From positions 6,523,488 through 6,587,487 of the forward strand of contig OZ004585.1 in NCBI GenBank assembly GCA_963924555.1: a stretch of DNA of 64,000 nt. Reading direction: 5' to 3'. Position numbers and translations under genes: made by a program. Position 1 is the first letter of the stretch; every line of letters starts with the position of its first letter. Positions 45,125-56,254 of the stretch are shown in pieces. Source of the DNA: Crambe crambe. Taxonomy: Eukaryota > Porifera > Demospongiae > Poecilosclerida > Crambeidae. Under the pieces are notes generated by a model. That model saw only the letters and a list, made by a program, of their open reading frames with translations, searched no databases and was not told the DNA's origin.

Positions 45125-45154
45125 GTATCGATGCAGATAATACCACCATTTTGG
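45125..45154 (+). CDS. Micro-exon between 2A and Death domain
   Basis: A 30-nt exon, phase 1 to phase 1, between TCTCTCAG and GTAAGTGA. It encodes IDADNTTIL with split codons at each end, and joins the 2A exon to the Death exon in frame. Support is from strong splice signals and phase. Confidence 0.55.
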
Positions 45155-45387
45155 GTAAGTGAAATACATACATACCTCAGTATATTTCTCTGTATAGCCC
45201 AATACTGCAGTGAGACTTGTGTTACATGAATGGGCATAAAATTTCCATTAGATAAACACCCCTGGTTCATCATAATATAGGTTACTTTTTATAGATCATG
45301 CCCAGTAGTGAGTGAATGCTGGTTCTAATTGTAATTCAAGGATGAGAATTACTACAGCCTTTTTTCATATTGGTCTCCCAAATACAG

Positions 45388-45678
45388 ATTTGGAAGATAT
45401 CAGAGACGTAATGGATGAGCTTAGGGATGTCCTAGCATGTTATTATGGGATAGGTGAGATGCTCCGCCTGCCAAATAACAAACTAGAAGAAACTTGTGGA
45501 CAAAATTTGAGTGCAGCAGATGCTATGCGTAAGGTTATAACGGAGTGGCTCAAACGGAATTACAATAGCAGTAGATTTAGACCTCCAACTTGGAAGGCTC
45601 TGGTTGATGCTGTCGAACACCCTGCTGGTGGGAATAACAAGGCTGAAGCCGAAAAGATAGCACTCAGACATAAAAAAG
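45388..45678 (+). CDS. Death-domain exon of the 2A gene
   Basis: A 291-nt exon, phase 1 to phase 1, with acceptor CCCAAATACAG and donor GTGAGTAT. It encodes LEDIRDVMDELRDVLACYYG, then IGEMLRLPNNKLEET, AMRKVITEWLKRNY, PTWKALVDAVEH and a closing AEKIALRHKK. This is a Death-fold domain with the usual W in helix 5. It has the same exon length as 64-354 and 55585-55875 but is clearly divergent in sequence. In the proposed gene it is the first domain after the 2A site and so would start the downstream product. Confidence 0.8.
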
Positions 45679-45734
45679 GTGAGTATAGGTGCTGGATTCC
45701 TTATAATAAACAAGTAAAGAAAAGATATTTATAA

Positions 45735-45990
45735 AATAAGGCAAGTAGGGATGGCTAATGTGTACAGTTCAAAAAACTCCAGCAACAAGAGAGTCAAGTA
45801 ACTCCTTACCCATACCCATCACCAAACTCAAGAACCACACCAACATTACCAAACTACAAGCTAACTATTCCTACTTCATATCTCATCCTGGCCCGTCTGA
45901 GAGTGAAGTAGGAATAGTTAGCTTGTAGTTTGGTAATATTGGTGTGGTTCTTGAGTTTGGTAATGGGTATTACTAGCTAGCTTATAACAA
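45735..45990. repeat. Foldback MITE
   Basis: Arms of about 100 bp: CAAGAACCACACCAACATTA is mirrored by TAATATTGGTGTGGTTCTTG. The outer part has GCAAGTAGGGATGGC. It is inserted in the intron after the Death exon. Confidence 0.8.
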
Positions 45991-46329
45991 GGCTTGAAGT
46001 TGTTTTACAGATATAGATCCATGATGGTAATGACGCGCTGAGGTACTCAGGGAAGAAACATTACGTATTTCTATTTTTTCTCTCTCTACTTGGTATGTAA
46101 TTTTTTAATACTTGAAATATATTGCATGGGTGTACATGAACATGCAGTGCATGTGCTACTATTAAGAAATAAATACATGTACCACCACCATAGCTGATCC
46201 GCACTGCTCCTTGGCACTTCGGTGCTGAGGCAAGAAATACTAGGGAAATCCAAAATATTGTGGCGAGTGAAGCTTTAGCTATTGACGTCACCTTATCGCA
46301 AAGGATGGAACTGGAAGAACGAGGGTAGA

Positions 46330-46482
46330 TCAACCATCTTCAAGTTGCCTCCCAGCAAAGATGAGTCTCTTGTCCTCAGGAGGAAAACATTCCTTGTTCA
46401 GTAGCTTTAATTTGACATCCTTAATTGTATCAGAAGTCTTAATATCAGTTTTGTCATGAAGAGTTTTCACAAAAATTTGCAT
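46330..46482 (-). pseudogene. Truncated ubiquitin retro-pseudogene
   Basis: The minus strand begins [20 protein letters not shown] and continues to [17 protein letters not shown], the hallmark N-terminal two thirds of ubiquitin, then meets a stop. The C-terminal RLRGG is absent and several normally invariant residues are changed, so it cannot be a conjugatable ubiquitin. It has no introns and lies antisense within an intron of the 2A gene, consistent with a retrocopy. Confidence 0.75.
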
Positions 46483-46631
46483 GCGACCCCCTAGTGGCAC
46501 GCTTCTCTCACAACTAGAAGTAACTGATATTAAAAGTTTTAAAAACAGCACCATTCCATAGGGGGAAAATATATATTTGTGGAAAACAAAATTAATTTTT
46601 TTAAATTAACTTTCCCTTCTTATTTAATAAG

Positions 46632-46696
46632 AACTGGAGATGAGTATTAACATGAGGGCCATGAAAAGATCAAGAAAAGAATCTCATTCCAAAAAT
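46632..46696 (+). CDS. Linker cassette A, copy 2
   Basis: A 65-nt exon, phase 1 in and phase 0 out, encoding LEMSINMRAMKRSRKESHSK plus N. Acceptor TTATTTAATAAG, donor GTAAGTTTTCC. Homologous to 24289-24353 and 48059-48123. Confidence 0.65.
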
Positions 46697-47148
46697 GTAA
46701 GTTTTCCTTATCTCATAAATTTGAGTCTATATCTTTTTTTTCATCATATTCTCTCTCCTCATGGCTTAACTGTTCTTGCTGTAGCAATGGTTGATAAAAT
46801 TTCTCAGTTTCAGGTGTAGAATGACATTACATCCAGTCCAGTTTAGCTAATAATTATCTCACACAGATTCTAGGATGCTTCATAGCTGCTTCTGAATCAA
46901 TCAAGTTTAATGGCATTTCTTCAGCTTTTTCTTGCAAGCATAAGTCATGTGTCACACTACATAGAGTAGTTCCTTTTTAGATGATCTGGACCTGTAGTTG
47001 GTATTATATTAACCTTTTCAAATTCTTAGTCTACACTATGGCCAGAAATTGGTGCAAGAATCACTTTTATGCCATTCACTGTGCTTTTATTCCTTCCCTC
47101 TCCTTTCTCCTGACCCTCTTCCATTCCTCCCTCCCTCCCTCTGCGCAG

Positions 47149-47194
47149 ATTATCACTTCTTACAAGAAAAAGAGAGTCAACAAATCAGATGATG
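47149..47194 (+). CDS. Linker cassette B, copy 2
   Basis: A 46-nt exon, phase 0 in and phase 1 out, encoding IITSYKKKRVNKSDD. KKKRV resembles a monopartite nuclear-localisation signal. The acceptor follows a long CCTCC tract and CTGCGCAG, closely matching the acceptor of the exon at 4659. Confidence 0.6.
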
Positions 47195-48058
47195 GTGAGC
47201 TAGCTTTTATAAGACATACAATTTATCAATTATAACTTCTTAGGCTAGATTATTTTATGGAATGATCTATTTAAAAAAAATAAAATTAAAATGTCACATA
47301 GCTATCTTCATTATAATTAAGATCTCAAATGGGAGCTCTCTTTGAGAGCTGTACTTACATATAGTTACTATTTTATACCCCCACTCCCATATATGGAGAC
47401 TTTTAAAAAAGTGTAACGTACTTTCCTCTCACATGTGGTATATGGGGGGTGGGGGGTAACTAAATACACCATTTGAAATTGCGACCTAAATCAAGCTTAT
47501 AAGGGGTAGTATAATGCATCAAGTTAGCTCATACCCTTTGTACTACATATCCGTCTAACTTTCAATACATTGTGGTTTGAGGTTTTCTACTCATAAACAG
47601 TGTGGCCTTAGCAGCTGCTTCTATAAATGGTGAGGCAACTCAGTATGTCAGGGTTTGGTGAAATTTGTCGGGCAATAAGCATGTTACACCATTTATTTTA
47701 AACCTAGCCATAAGCTTTCTTCTGGTCAAGGGTAGGTAGGTGGTGAAGCATGAATAAGTTATGAGAATCAAAGGCCTTAATGCTATCATAATTTTTCACT
47801 ATAAAAAAAGTGAAATTTTAAAGTAATTGTTTATCCTTTCAAGGGACTAGAATGAAATGACTCCTCTTAGATTAGAGGGCTTTAAATATACAATAAAAGA
47901 ATAACAAGCAAATAGAGATGGCTGTGATTCCACCATATATATAGGACGTGTTCCTTCTCATTATTGACACAAGGATGAATGGCCCACCTAGTACATTTAT
48001 TCCCATACCCATAAGACTGCTTGACTTTAAGTAATGATTCTTCCTCTTGTTTGATTAG

Positions 48059-48123
48059 AACTGGAGATGGATACAAACATAAGACCCATGAAGCGACCAA
48101 GAGAAAAATCTCATACTGAAAAT
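48059..48123 (+). CDS. Linker cassette A, copy 3
   Basis: A 65-nt exon, phase 1 in and phase 0 out, encoding LEMDTNIRPMKRPREKSHTE plus N. Acceptor TTGATTAG, donor GTAAGCTTTCC. Very similar to copy 2, showing that the A+B pair was duplicated within this gene. Confidence 0.65.
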
Positions 48124-48460
48124 GTAAGCTTTCCTTATCTCACATGTTTACTAAATTTGACGCTCCAGTGTTTCACTGCCTAGCTCCGGCCCACATGATA
48201 CGTATGATTCATTCTGTGCCACTTTTTGTTCAATAATTTCTTACTGTTTAGAGTTGGTTTGGTGTTAAGATAGAGGTGATGTTTCATTTTGGTGTGCCAT
48301 GATTTCTTAGGGTTAAAAAATTGTAGGGTTAGAAATTATCTTTCCACTTGTTCGAAAATTTGAAATGATCATCTTCCTTCTCCTTTTCCTCTTGCTCCCC
48401 TCCTCCCCTTTCCTCTTTGCCTCCCTTCTCTTTTTTTCTTTTTCCTTCTATAAACAGCAG

Positions 48461-48500
48461 GAAAAGGGAGTCCATAAAACAGATGATGAAATAGATAATG
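48461..48500 (+). CDS. Linker cassette B, copy 3 (tandem CAGCAG acceptor)
   Basis: A 40-nt exon, phase 0 in and phase 1 out, encoding EKGVHKTDDEIDN; using the first AG of CAGCAG adds one Gln (48458 start). It is close to copy 1 at 24642 (KTDDESDN). The downstream intron begins GTGAGTTTG and carries the same SINE-like repeat as the intron after 4794. Confidence 0.6.
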
Positions 48501-48569
48501 GTGAGTTTGTTTGTTTGTTTTTGTTTTCTTTTTTGTTTATTTTTTTGTTGTTGTTTTTATTTTATTTTT

Positions 48570-48760
48570 ATTTTTTTTCCAAGGGCAATTAAAATTGCAT
48601 TTTCTAGATAAAAGGCTGAATAAACAACGTGAACATTATTTCCAGTTACCTATTCAAGGGATAGGGTTTCGAACTAGTGAGAGAGAAACTAGTTTTGCTC
48701 CCTGGCACTACGAAGCACCAACTAAAGCGTAGTGAAGATCAGTTAAGCTAGAGCAGCAAC
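48570..48760 (+). repeat. SINE-like repeat after cassette B copy 3
   Basis: TTTTTTCCAAGGGCAATTAA, GGCTGAATAAAC and GGGTTTCGAACTAGTG match 4815-4930 in the same order, so the exon and its downstream intron were duplicated together. Confidence 0.5.
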
Positions 48761-49187
48761 CCTTACCAATCCGAGGGACACAAAGCTTTAACTAATATTT
48801 GAAGCCTTCCTACTTTAGTCTATTAAAGCTCTAAATTTTTTTTGAGTTTTCAAAGCATAGGATCATAGGTTCAAATTGCGCAACTACATACTAGTCTCGC
48901 AAGCCATTCCTTCATTTATTGGGCACTCTAGAACTTTATTCTATATACTTAATAAGAGTCAATTATGCCATATCCTAGTTCTCAACCATTGCTGAGAACA
49001 CAGATAGTTAAGTGAAGCCACCAGGATGCCATTTCTACATAGCATAGGTATGTACTAGTCTCATAGAGCCGAAGCATTATATTACATACGGGATTGTGGC
49101 AAGCGAAGTTTTAGCCGATGACATCACCATATTTGCTAAGAACGGAACTGGAAGAATGTATACGATGATATATATGTAATAGTTATT

Positions 49188-49302
49188 AACCAAGCGCTAG
49201 GTTTGTAGTCGAATTATAAGCACGAGGCCCGAGGGCGAAGCCCGAGGGGCGAGTGCTTATAATTCACTACAAACCGCACGCGCGCGGTTAATAACTATTT
49301 TA
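49188..49302. mobile_element. MITE with AGTTATTAACC ends and GC-rich loop
   Basis: TAGTTATTAACC at the left is mirrored by GGTTAATAACTA at the right, and inside TTTGTAGTCGAATTATAAGC is nearly complementary to GCTTATAATTCACTACAAA. The loop is GAGGCCCGAGGGCGAAGCCC, much more GC-rich than the flanks. Confidence 0.7.
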
Positions 49303-49539
49303 TAGCCCGCGCGAGTGTACTACGCATGCTGAGTGCTTCTGTCTCTATAACGATGTAGCTACTTTTGGCTGCTTACAAGAATATGGCCATCCCACTTCAA
49401 CGTCGTGATTCGTATGGTACCGAACTATCTTTCACTCTATAACCCACCCACTCACTGTGTTGCCCACGTAAGGTAGGGGCACAGCGTCATAATTATGGTT
49501 GGACGCTGAATGGCAAGTAGGGCAGCTAGTGCAGAATAC

Positions 49540-49720
49540 CAGCCACGCTGTTACACAGCTCGCAAGTTCTGCCTTTTATGCTGGCTACTCTCTGAAAAGC
49601 TTGTTGGGTTTGAAATGGGGAATGTGGTCAATGAATATCATTATAGCGTGCGCACCGTGTTCAATGAATAATATTAAAATTCTTTTCTGAGAGTAGTTAG
49701 TATAAGGACAGAACTCTATA
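49540..49720. repeat. Dispersed inverted repeat (GAAAAGCTTGTTGGGTTTGA family)
   Basis: Related copies are at 25440-25560 and 51680-51760, with the complementary arm at 52225-52290. The copies share TTTTATGCTGGCTACTCT. Confidence 0.5.
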
Positions 49721-49898
49721 CTGTCACATACTCACCTTTCAGTCTAGTCACAACTCCAATATCAACTTTGCAGAATCTATATCTAACTTTTCCCTGTAAA
49801 CACCACCCCAGGCTACAATTACATGCACTGTATCACATTTATAAATCCATGTAAATCGGTCCGTTACCATGGCAACGGGCTATAAATGTATATATAAC

Positions 49899-50126
49899 AA
49901 GTGAGTGCAAAAAATTCTTCTAAATAAAAAAGTTAAGTAGGGATGGCCTAAAATCTAGTTGGGCTGTATAAATGTACTGCAGCCTCATATGAAATCAATC
50001 CCTACATTTACATCCACTGCCTATTGTAGCTAATAAATGTAGGGATTGATTTCATATGAGGCTGCAGTACATTTATACAGCCCCAACTTAACCTTTTTAT
50101 TTAGAAGAAATTGGCGGTCACTTGTT
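49899..50126. repeat. Foldback MITE with ACAAGTGAGTG ends
   Basis: A hairpin with ACAAGTGAGTGCAAAAAATT at the left and GGCGGTCACTTGT at the right. It carries TCTAAATAAAAAAGTTAAG and two GTAGGGAT words, one near each end of the arm. It is related to 29297-29533. Confidence 0.8.
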
Positions 50127-50239
50127 TCCATCCTTTTTTGTAATATGCAAAGAGCTAGCTTAGCTAGCTCTGGATTATTTCTGTATCTAGAAATGCTAAC
50201 CTCCCATTACATTCTTTTTCCACTGTAAATTTAACAGAG

Positions 50240-50960
50240 GGCTCTATGGAATTAAGGTATTCCTCGATTATATTATCTGTAATACTGTACATACATCATT
50301 CACCAAAACATAGGAGCAGAGTGGTAAGTAGAGATTGCTCTCTCTCTCTTCCACATTCTCCATAACCAAATTAGCTACTGTACCAGACACTGGCGAGCCC
50401 ATTGCAGTTTCAAATGTTTGTTGATAATATTCATGTAATTTTACTATTTCATCTGGAGACAGCATAGTGCTGTCATCCAATGTTAGTAAACGAGCAATAA
50501 TTGTAGTAGCTATTTGTACGTAGACTCATTAGATAGCATAGATTGCATTTTTCTTTCATAATCTTCTTTATCTAATACTACTGTGGCCTTACCCTTGTCA
50601 GCCAGGAGAATGATGAACTTATCTCTCTATAGCTCTTAATTCAGATGGAGTTAAATTGGATGGAGGTAATTATATCATGGCTTGCTGCACTTGAGTACAT
50701 GTCACTTTCCTTAGTTCATCTTCTACTGATGCAACTGTTTCACATATTTTCAGTTAATATGTCTGAATTATGATTACTATTCTCCTTATGACTATGGGAC
50801 AGCAATAAATCAAATTTTCATTTCTGCCTATCCCTGCATTTGGATGTCATTCTGGCTTGTGCTTCATGCCTAAGGTTACCATATGTATACTTGTTGCGAA
50901 TAAGACTCTAGTTTGCTACATTGGAAATGCACATCATGTTCAATGGTTTTAATCTTCCTT
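50240..50960 (-). pseudogene. Penelope-like reverse transcriptase fragment
   Basis: On the minus strand LLADKGKATVVLDKEDYERK (about 50540-50610) is followed by SMLSNESTY and then FETAMGSPVSGTVANLVMEN and VLVNDVCTVL. This is the order seen in reverse transcriptases of Penelope-like elements. The frame is broken near 50505, and the catalytic aspartates are partly substituted. No endonuclease part is visible. Confidence 0.6.
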
Positions 50961-51774
50961 ACATTCTACTTGTCCTCATAGCAATATTTCCTCCTTCTTG
51001 AGTAAGAACCAATGGTCTAACGATTAAACTCCTTGACTAAAACGTTTGTTGATAAAAAAATTCTATTGACTAGTAAATTTGATTATTTAAGATGAACAAT
51101 ATCTACAAAGGACTTTCAAAGCAATTATGACTATGTTTGCATACCTGTTCTTCTGTTGCTAATTGCTGGCTTAGTGTAGAGAACAATGTATCAATATTGA
51201 TGTCCGGTGTACTGGCTTCCTGTTCCATTAACCAGAGCCAGTCCCCCCACTAGGCTCTGCTGTGGTGCCACCCCCCCCTCCCCCCCCCCTTCATCTGCAT
51301 GACAGATACCCATGCAGTGCACCAGGGTTCTCCGAGGCACAACAGATTGCCACAGTACTCTAACTTGTCAGTAATATCCCTATTGCTGCTATCATAGAAA
51401 CTGAGTAGCCCTGTCTAGCTAGCCAGCTAGTTAACTCGTCCTCATTGCTACCGTTGCTGTACGGAGTTGCTATGCATGATTTAAATCAGTTGTGTCCTGT
51501 CCAGCCTGAAGATCAAAGAAGCCACTCGAACTTTAAATCGCATAAAGTTCGAGTGTGCTACAACCCACCCACGTACTGTGCTTTAACTCGCCCACACAGG
51601 ACGATGGCACAGTGCCCTAGTTGGACGGTGACCTAGCGGGGCAGCTAGGAGCAAACTGGCATGCAGAATGCCAGCCCGCGCTGTGAGACAGCTCGGAACT
51701 TCTGGCTTTTATGCTGGCTACTCTGAAAAGCTTGTTGGGTTCAAAACGTGTGAATATCTTAAGTTGCCATAGTA

Positions 51775-52178
51775 CCGTAATCGTATAAATTTTTGATGGG
51801 GTTTTATTTTCGTTTTTTTCGTAGTCGATCAGAATCCTCGAAAATAATAAACGAAGTCTTAGTACTATGACGACGATGCGCATGCGTGTGTGATATTGAT
51901 AGCAGCTGGAAAACAGATAGTCGAGAGTATCATGCTTCATTACCGCCGTTACCTGTCTCTCTTGCTTTCCATAGCAGTCTAGATTTTAGTTTGGTCGTCG
52001 CCAGCCCAGCTTTTCTTGCATGTCACTCGGCCCCAGCAGCAGGCAATGATATAGCTATTAATATACGCGCATGTGCTTGCTACGTACGTACGAAAATTAG
52101 ACCTGCGGAAATTTTTTATTATAGGAACAATCCGGAAATCACGAAATTTTAAACCTCCGAAAATTTATACGATTACGG
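51775..52178. mobile_element. TA-flanked MITE with CCGTAATCGTATAAATTTT ends
   Basis: Ends CCGTAATCGTATAAATTTT and AAATTTATACGATTACGG are flanked by TA on both sides. The 404-bp interior has no transposase. It is inserted into an older repeat of the GAAAAGCTTGTTGGG family. Confidence 0.75.
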
Positions 52179-52569
52179 TACTACAATTGACGTCATGCGT
52201 TGATATGGCACAAAATACTTGTGGTCAATGAAATTCCCCGTTTGAAACCCAATGAGAGTAGCTAGTATAAAAGACAGCTGGTCAACAGCGAGTTGGTGTT
52301 TTGCGCGCCGCTTTCGGACTTGGCAGAAATAAAATACTTATATCCCTCACACTTGGGATATATAACTATTACTTAGACGACTCGACCAATGGGATATAAG
52401 CTATTTAGACACCCTCAGGCCCTTAGTAGTGTATTACACCTATTATCATCCATATATATGCTCAGTATTATCACTGTGCTCATGAATAAATTCAAAATTT
52501 CAGCTAAATAGATCAGAGTGATGACATTTTACCAAATGCCATGTCAGCAATATGTATTATGAAGGGGAA

Positions 52570-53130
52570 AAAAATTATGCTAAATAAAAAGGCCATGTTG
52601 GGTTAGTCTGTGCAGTTTCTGTGAGCAAACATCAAAACTATGCTGCCTCCCTTCACTTGTTTCTTTACTTTTTATATGACTGTATCAAGTTATTAATGAC
52701 AATTATCTTCGTGGCGGGCGTGCACATAATTGTGACAGACGCACGCGCATTTTAATTTTAAAATGGCTGACATAGTATCGTTTATAATGAAAAGTCGTTC
52801 CATATGACTGATTATTTTGGAATAAAACAACGATGGTAAAAGCATATTGTGTGGTTATAACTGCACAAGTTGATATGAATTTCATTGTCCTATGTGAAAG
52901 GATCACGAAGTTACAGCCTGCTAAGAAGATGAATCTGAACGAATCATAGATTTAGACAGCGGCTGGTGCCAATTGTTGACACTGTTCTGGGCGGACATAT
53001 CATCTTGTTTAACAGTTTAGTTGAGCCTGTAGAATAGAAGAGATACAGAGAGTCTAGTTTGTATTATTCTAATGAGAGAAGTCACACCCATTCCGGACTA
53101 ACCCTAGTGCTACCGCACTCTCTGATAGCT
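52570..53130. repeat. Composite repeat, second copy at 60384-61232
   Basis: It shares GCTAAATAAAAAGGCCATG, AAAATGGCTGACATAGTATC, GCACAAGTTGATATGAATTT and a terminal CTCTCTGAT hairpin end with 60384-61232. No coding frame. Confidence 0.65.
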
Positions 53131-53204
53131 GCAGAGGTCAGACTGGTGGTAATAGGTCAAAAACACCTATTATTGCCACATGCTATTCTAATACAGTGCT
53201 TATA

Positions 53205-53690
53205 TATCAGAGAGTGCGCTAGCACTCTCTAAGTAGGGATGGCAGGTCAAAGGTCATAGGACTGTATAAACTAAAACTCTTCTTTCTCTTCTACCCTTGC
53301 TCTACAGGTTCTCAGAAGGCTACAGTGAGATACTACTTCTACAAAGAAGAGAGGAGAGTGTTCAAAAATCAAAAATTCATTCGCTAACATAAAAAAAAAC
53401 GAGTTCTAAAATTGACTTTTGTTCATTTTCTTTATAATAATCAGAGAGTGCGGTAGCACTCTCTAAGTAGGGATGGCAGGTCAAAGTCCATAGGACAGTA
53501 TAAACTAAAACTCTTCTTTCTCTTCTACCCTTACTCTACAGGTTCTCAGAAGGCTACAGTGAATTATTATATCTACAAAGAAGAGAGGAAAATGTTCAAA
53601 AGCCAAAAATTCATTCGCTAACATAAGAAAAAAACGAGTTCTAAAATTGACCTTTCGTTCTTTTTCTTTATAATAAGGATAATAATAATA
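53205..53690. repeat. Tandem pair of about 240-bp element halves
   Basis: Two direct copies begin ATCAGAGAGTGCG, each with the terminal hairpin, AAGTAGGGATGGCAGGTCAA and CTTCTTTCTCTTCTACCCTT. They end in TTTCTTTATAATAA. A TAA/ATA trinucleotide run follows at 53683-53698. Confidence 0.7.
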
Positions 53691-53699
53691 ATAATAATC

Positions 53700-55584
53700 A
53701 GATCGACGTACCGACTTACTGGCTATAGTCATCAAAATTCTGCTTTGGCCATCTGTTAGAGCGGCACCTAGAGGCTGATCTTTTGCTATTAGTTTTGACT
53801 AAGGCTCTACTTCACTATTTGATAGCACTAGGAACACTGCTAATCTTTCTACGCCATTTTGAAGGGGGCGGGGCTTATGGGCGGAGCCACGTAAGCTTAA
53901 GTTTAGCTATAGCCAAGGTCTTCATTTATTATCTGATGATGTTCCAGTCACTCCTTGCTGAATTACAGTACAGATGCTCATCCTATAGTAGCATTATAGC
54001 CAGTACTTTGCTGTAGTGTAGTCAGCTCACTTCACCATGCCGTGTACATGTCATTTACATTGCCGTTGCTGTAAAGTTTTATATCAACAAAATTTAAATA
54101 GCTAAACAAATTCTTCAACCAGAGACACTGTATGTACCTACAAAAGAGGTTTATGTAGAGCTGGCTTTGTATAGTACTGTACTGTAGCCTCCCTCATTCA
54201 ACTTCAAGCACTACGAAAAAGGATAGAAACAAGTGAGTGTAAAAAATTTCTTCAAATAAAAAGGTTAAGTAGGGATAGCCTAAAATCTAGCTGGGCTATC
54301 TATAATGTGCTGCAGCCTCGTATGAAAAAAATCTTCGCGATATTACCTCATAAAAGGGGTGGGGCAATTAATAGCAGTTCTCCTCATATAACACCTGCAC
54401 AAGATGTGGCCATTTGATGGCATCCACTATTATGATCACTACACCAAATGCATAAACTCCCCATACTCCTCCCTCAAGCAAGACATACGTACCATCTCAA
54501 TAATTATTTCAGTGATCACATATGTAACAATTAGCTAATGCTGTTCACTTTTTAAAATGTTCACTCCTTTCAGTACTCCATTACACTGCAGATGATCATC
54601 CTTCAAACTCTCCTCTCTGAACAGAATGAAATACTGATCATTAAATAAATTTAGTTCAATCAAGGAAGCCTTTAGTGTCTATCAATTTTCATAATCACAA
54701 AGAAAAAGAATGCAAACAAGTGAATGCAAAAAATTTCTTCGAAATAAAAATGTGAAGTAGGGATGCTATTATAACTGCAGCTTCATTATGAAAACCAAGT
54801 ACTGCAGCATCGAAGCAGTATGGCCCAAAAATCTAGCTGGAATATGTATTATAACTGCATGCAAGAGAGTGAACTTAGTGAAGTGACCCTTACCCATCAT
54901 CAAGTACAAGATACTATTCCTACTTCACTCCCATGATCAAGGGCTAAATGCTAGTGGAGACTATGGTTTCGTTGAATTGGAGACGGTTGATTTTGTTTAC
55001 GAAAATCAAGGTTCTATACAGGCATGACTGTACAGCTAGACTGCATTAACGAGGCGCTAATGAATAATAAACAGGGACTGGCAAAATGGAAAAGTAGGCC
55101 TACTAAGAACAGCCTCAGCTCTGGCATTCCAAGAATTTACATCCATTGCTCATAGCATAGATACTAGACTCTTTCATGTACAGTATATTTATGGCTACAA
55201 CTATAAACTCAAGTGTAGCAACTATGGTTTTTTCATTCTTATTTCTATGTCAACAGTTAGCCTAAAGAAATCTGGAGAGGGAATATTTTCCCTCCAAATA
55301 AACCCTGTGGCTAAATTTAGAGGGAAAATATGCGTCCATAAAACCCTGTTCTAACTATTTCATATCTTGCTATAGCTAGCTAAGGTGAGTATGGACTAAG
55401 CTAGCTACAGTAAAGTAACTTTACCTTGACGCTTTAGCAGCCACACTTTCTTGTCTCCATGGAGATTAAACGTTGTTTCCATGGACAATGACTTTTATAC
55501 TATTTGGCCTTTTCATCTCGCCCACGCATGGGATATAATACTTAGTTAGCCAGATTGTGTATAATGATTTTTTTCTTTTCCTAG
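53700..55584. other. No gene recognised; MITE fragments
   Basis: Degraded ACAAGTGAGTG-type MITE starts lie at about 54228-54340 and 54715-54930 without complete second arms. A GC-box-like GGGGGCGGGGCTTATGGGCG lies at about 53865. I see no exon until the Death exon at 55585. Confidence 0.45.
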
Positions 55585-55875
55585 TGACTATTGATGTAAA
55601 GACTTTATCAAGTGAGCTAAGTGCAGTGCAGAGTAAGTGGTATGAAATGGGCATCCAATTGGGCATAACAAAAGACAAGCTCGACACGTTTAATGAAGAT
55701 CATGGAAAGGTAGCACGGTGTTTTCTTGCAACTCTAAACTACTGGGTAGATGGTAATACTGATGTTCCAGTGTCCTGGGAATCAATCATCAAAGTTCTTA
55801 ATGACCCTTTTGTTAACGAACCAGCAATGTCAAATCGATTGCGGGGAAAATATTGTGTGGAAACTCCTAAGAAAG
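55585..55875 (+). CDS. Death-domain exon (paralogue of 64-354)
   Basis: A 291-nt exon, phase 1 to phase 1, with acceptor TTTTTCTTTTCCTAG and donor GTATGTAC. It encodes TIDVKTLSSELSAVQSKWYE, then MGIQLGITKDKLDTF, LNYWVDGN, VSWESIIKVL and NRLRGK. About 20 of 97 residues differ from the exon at 64-354. Its phase lets it follow the linker cassette ending at 48500, so it may be the second Death domain of the 2A gene, across a 7-kb repeat-filled intron. That join is inference. Confidence 0.8.
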
Positions 55876-56254
55876 GTATGTACTGTACATAGGTAATAAG
55901 TACGTATCATAGTACTAGGGCAGTGTACAATATTTGAGTTACAGCAAGCAAGTACACAGTGAAACTGATCAGAGCAGTGTTTGAATACCACATTAAAGGA
56001 TTTTGATATTCTTGTCGCTATTAAATACATTGTTTTAACCACATGAAAGAAAAATGGGCCCTATCAGAGTGGTGTTGCACCTTTCTAACACCCTTTGGGG
56101 AGAACCCTGAAGTATTTCTATGGGCTTTTAGTGGCTGATATTAGTTTCTTCAAGATTTTCCTGTTGAGTTATGTATTGGCAGGCAGCTGCATACATAGAA
56201 AGCTGTAATGCTTACCACAAAGCACCTAGTGCCTATGAGCGCAAAAAATTTTAC

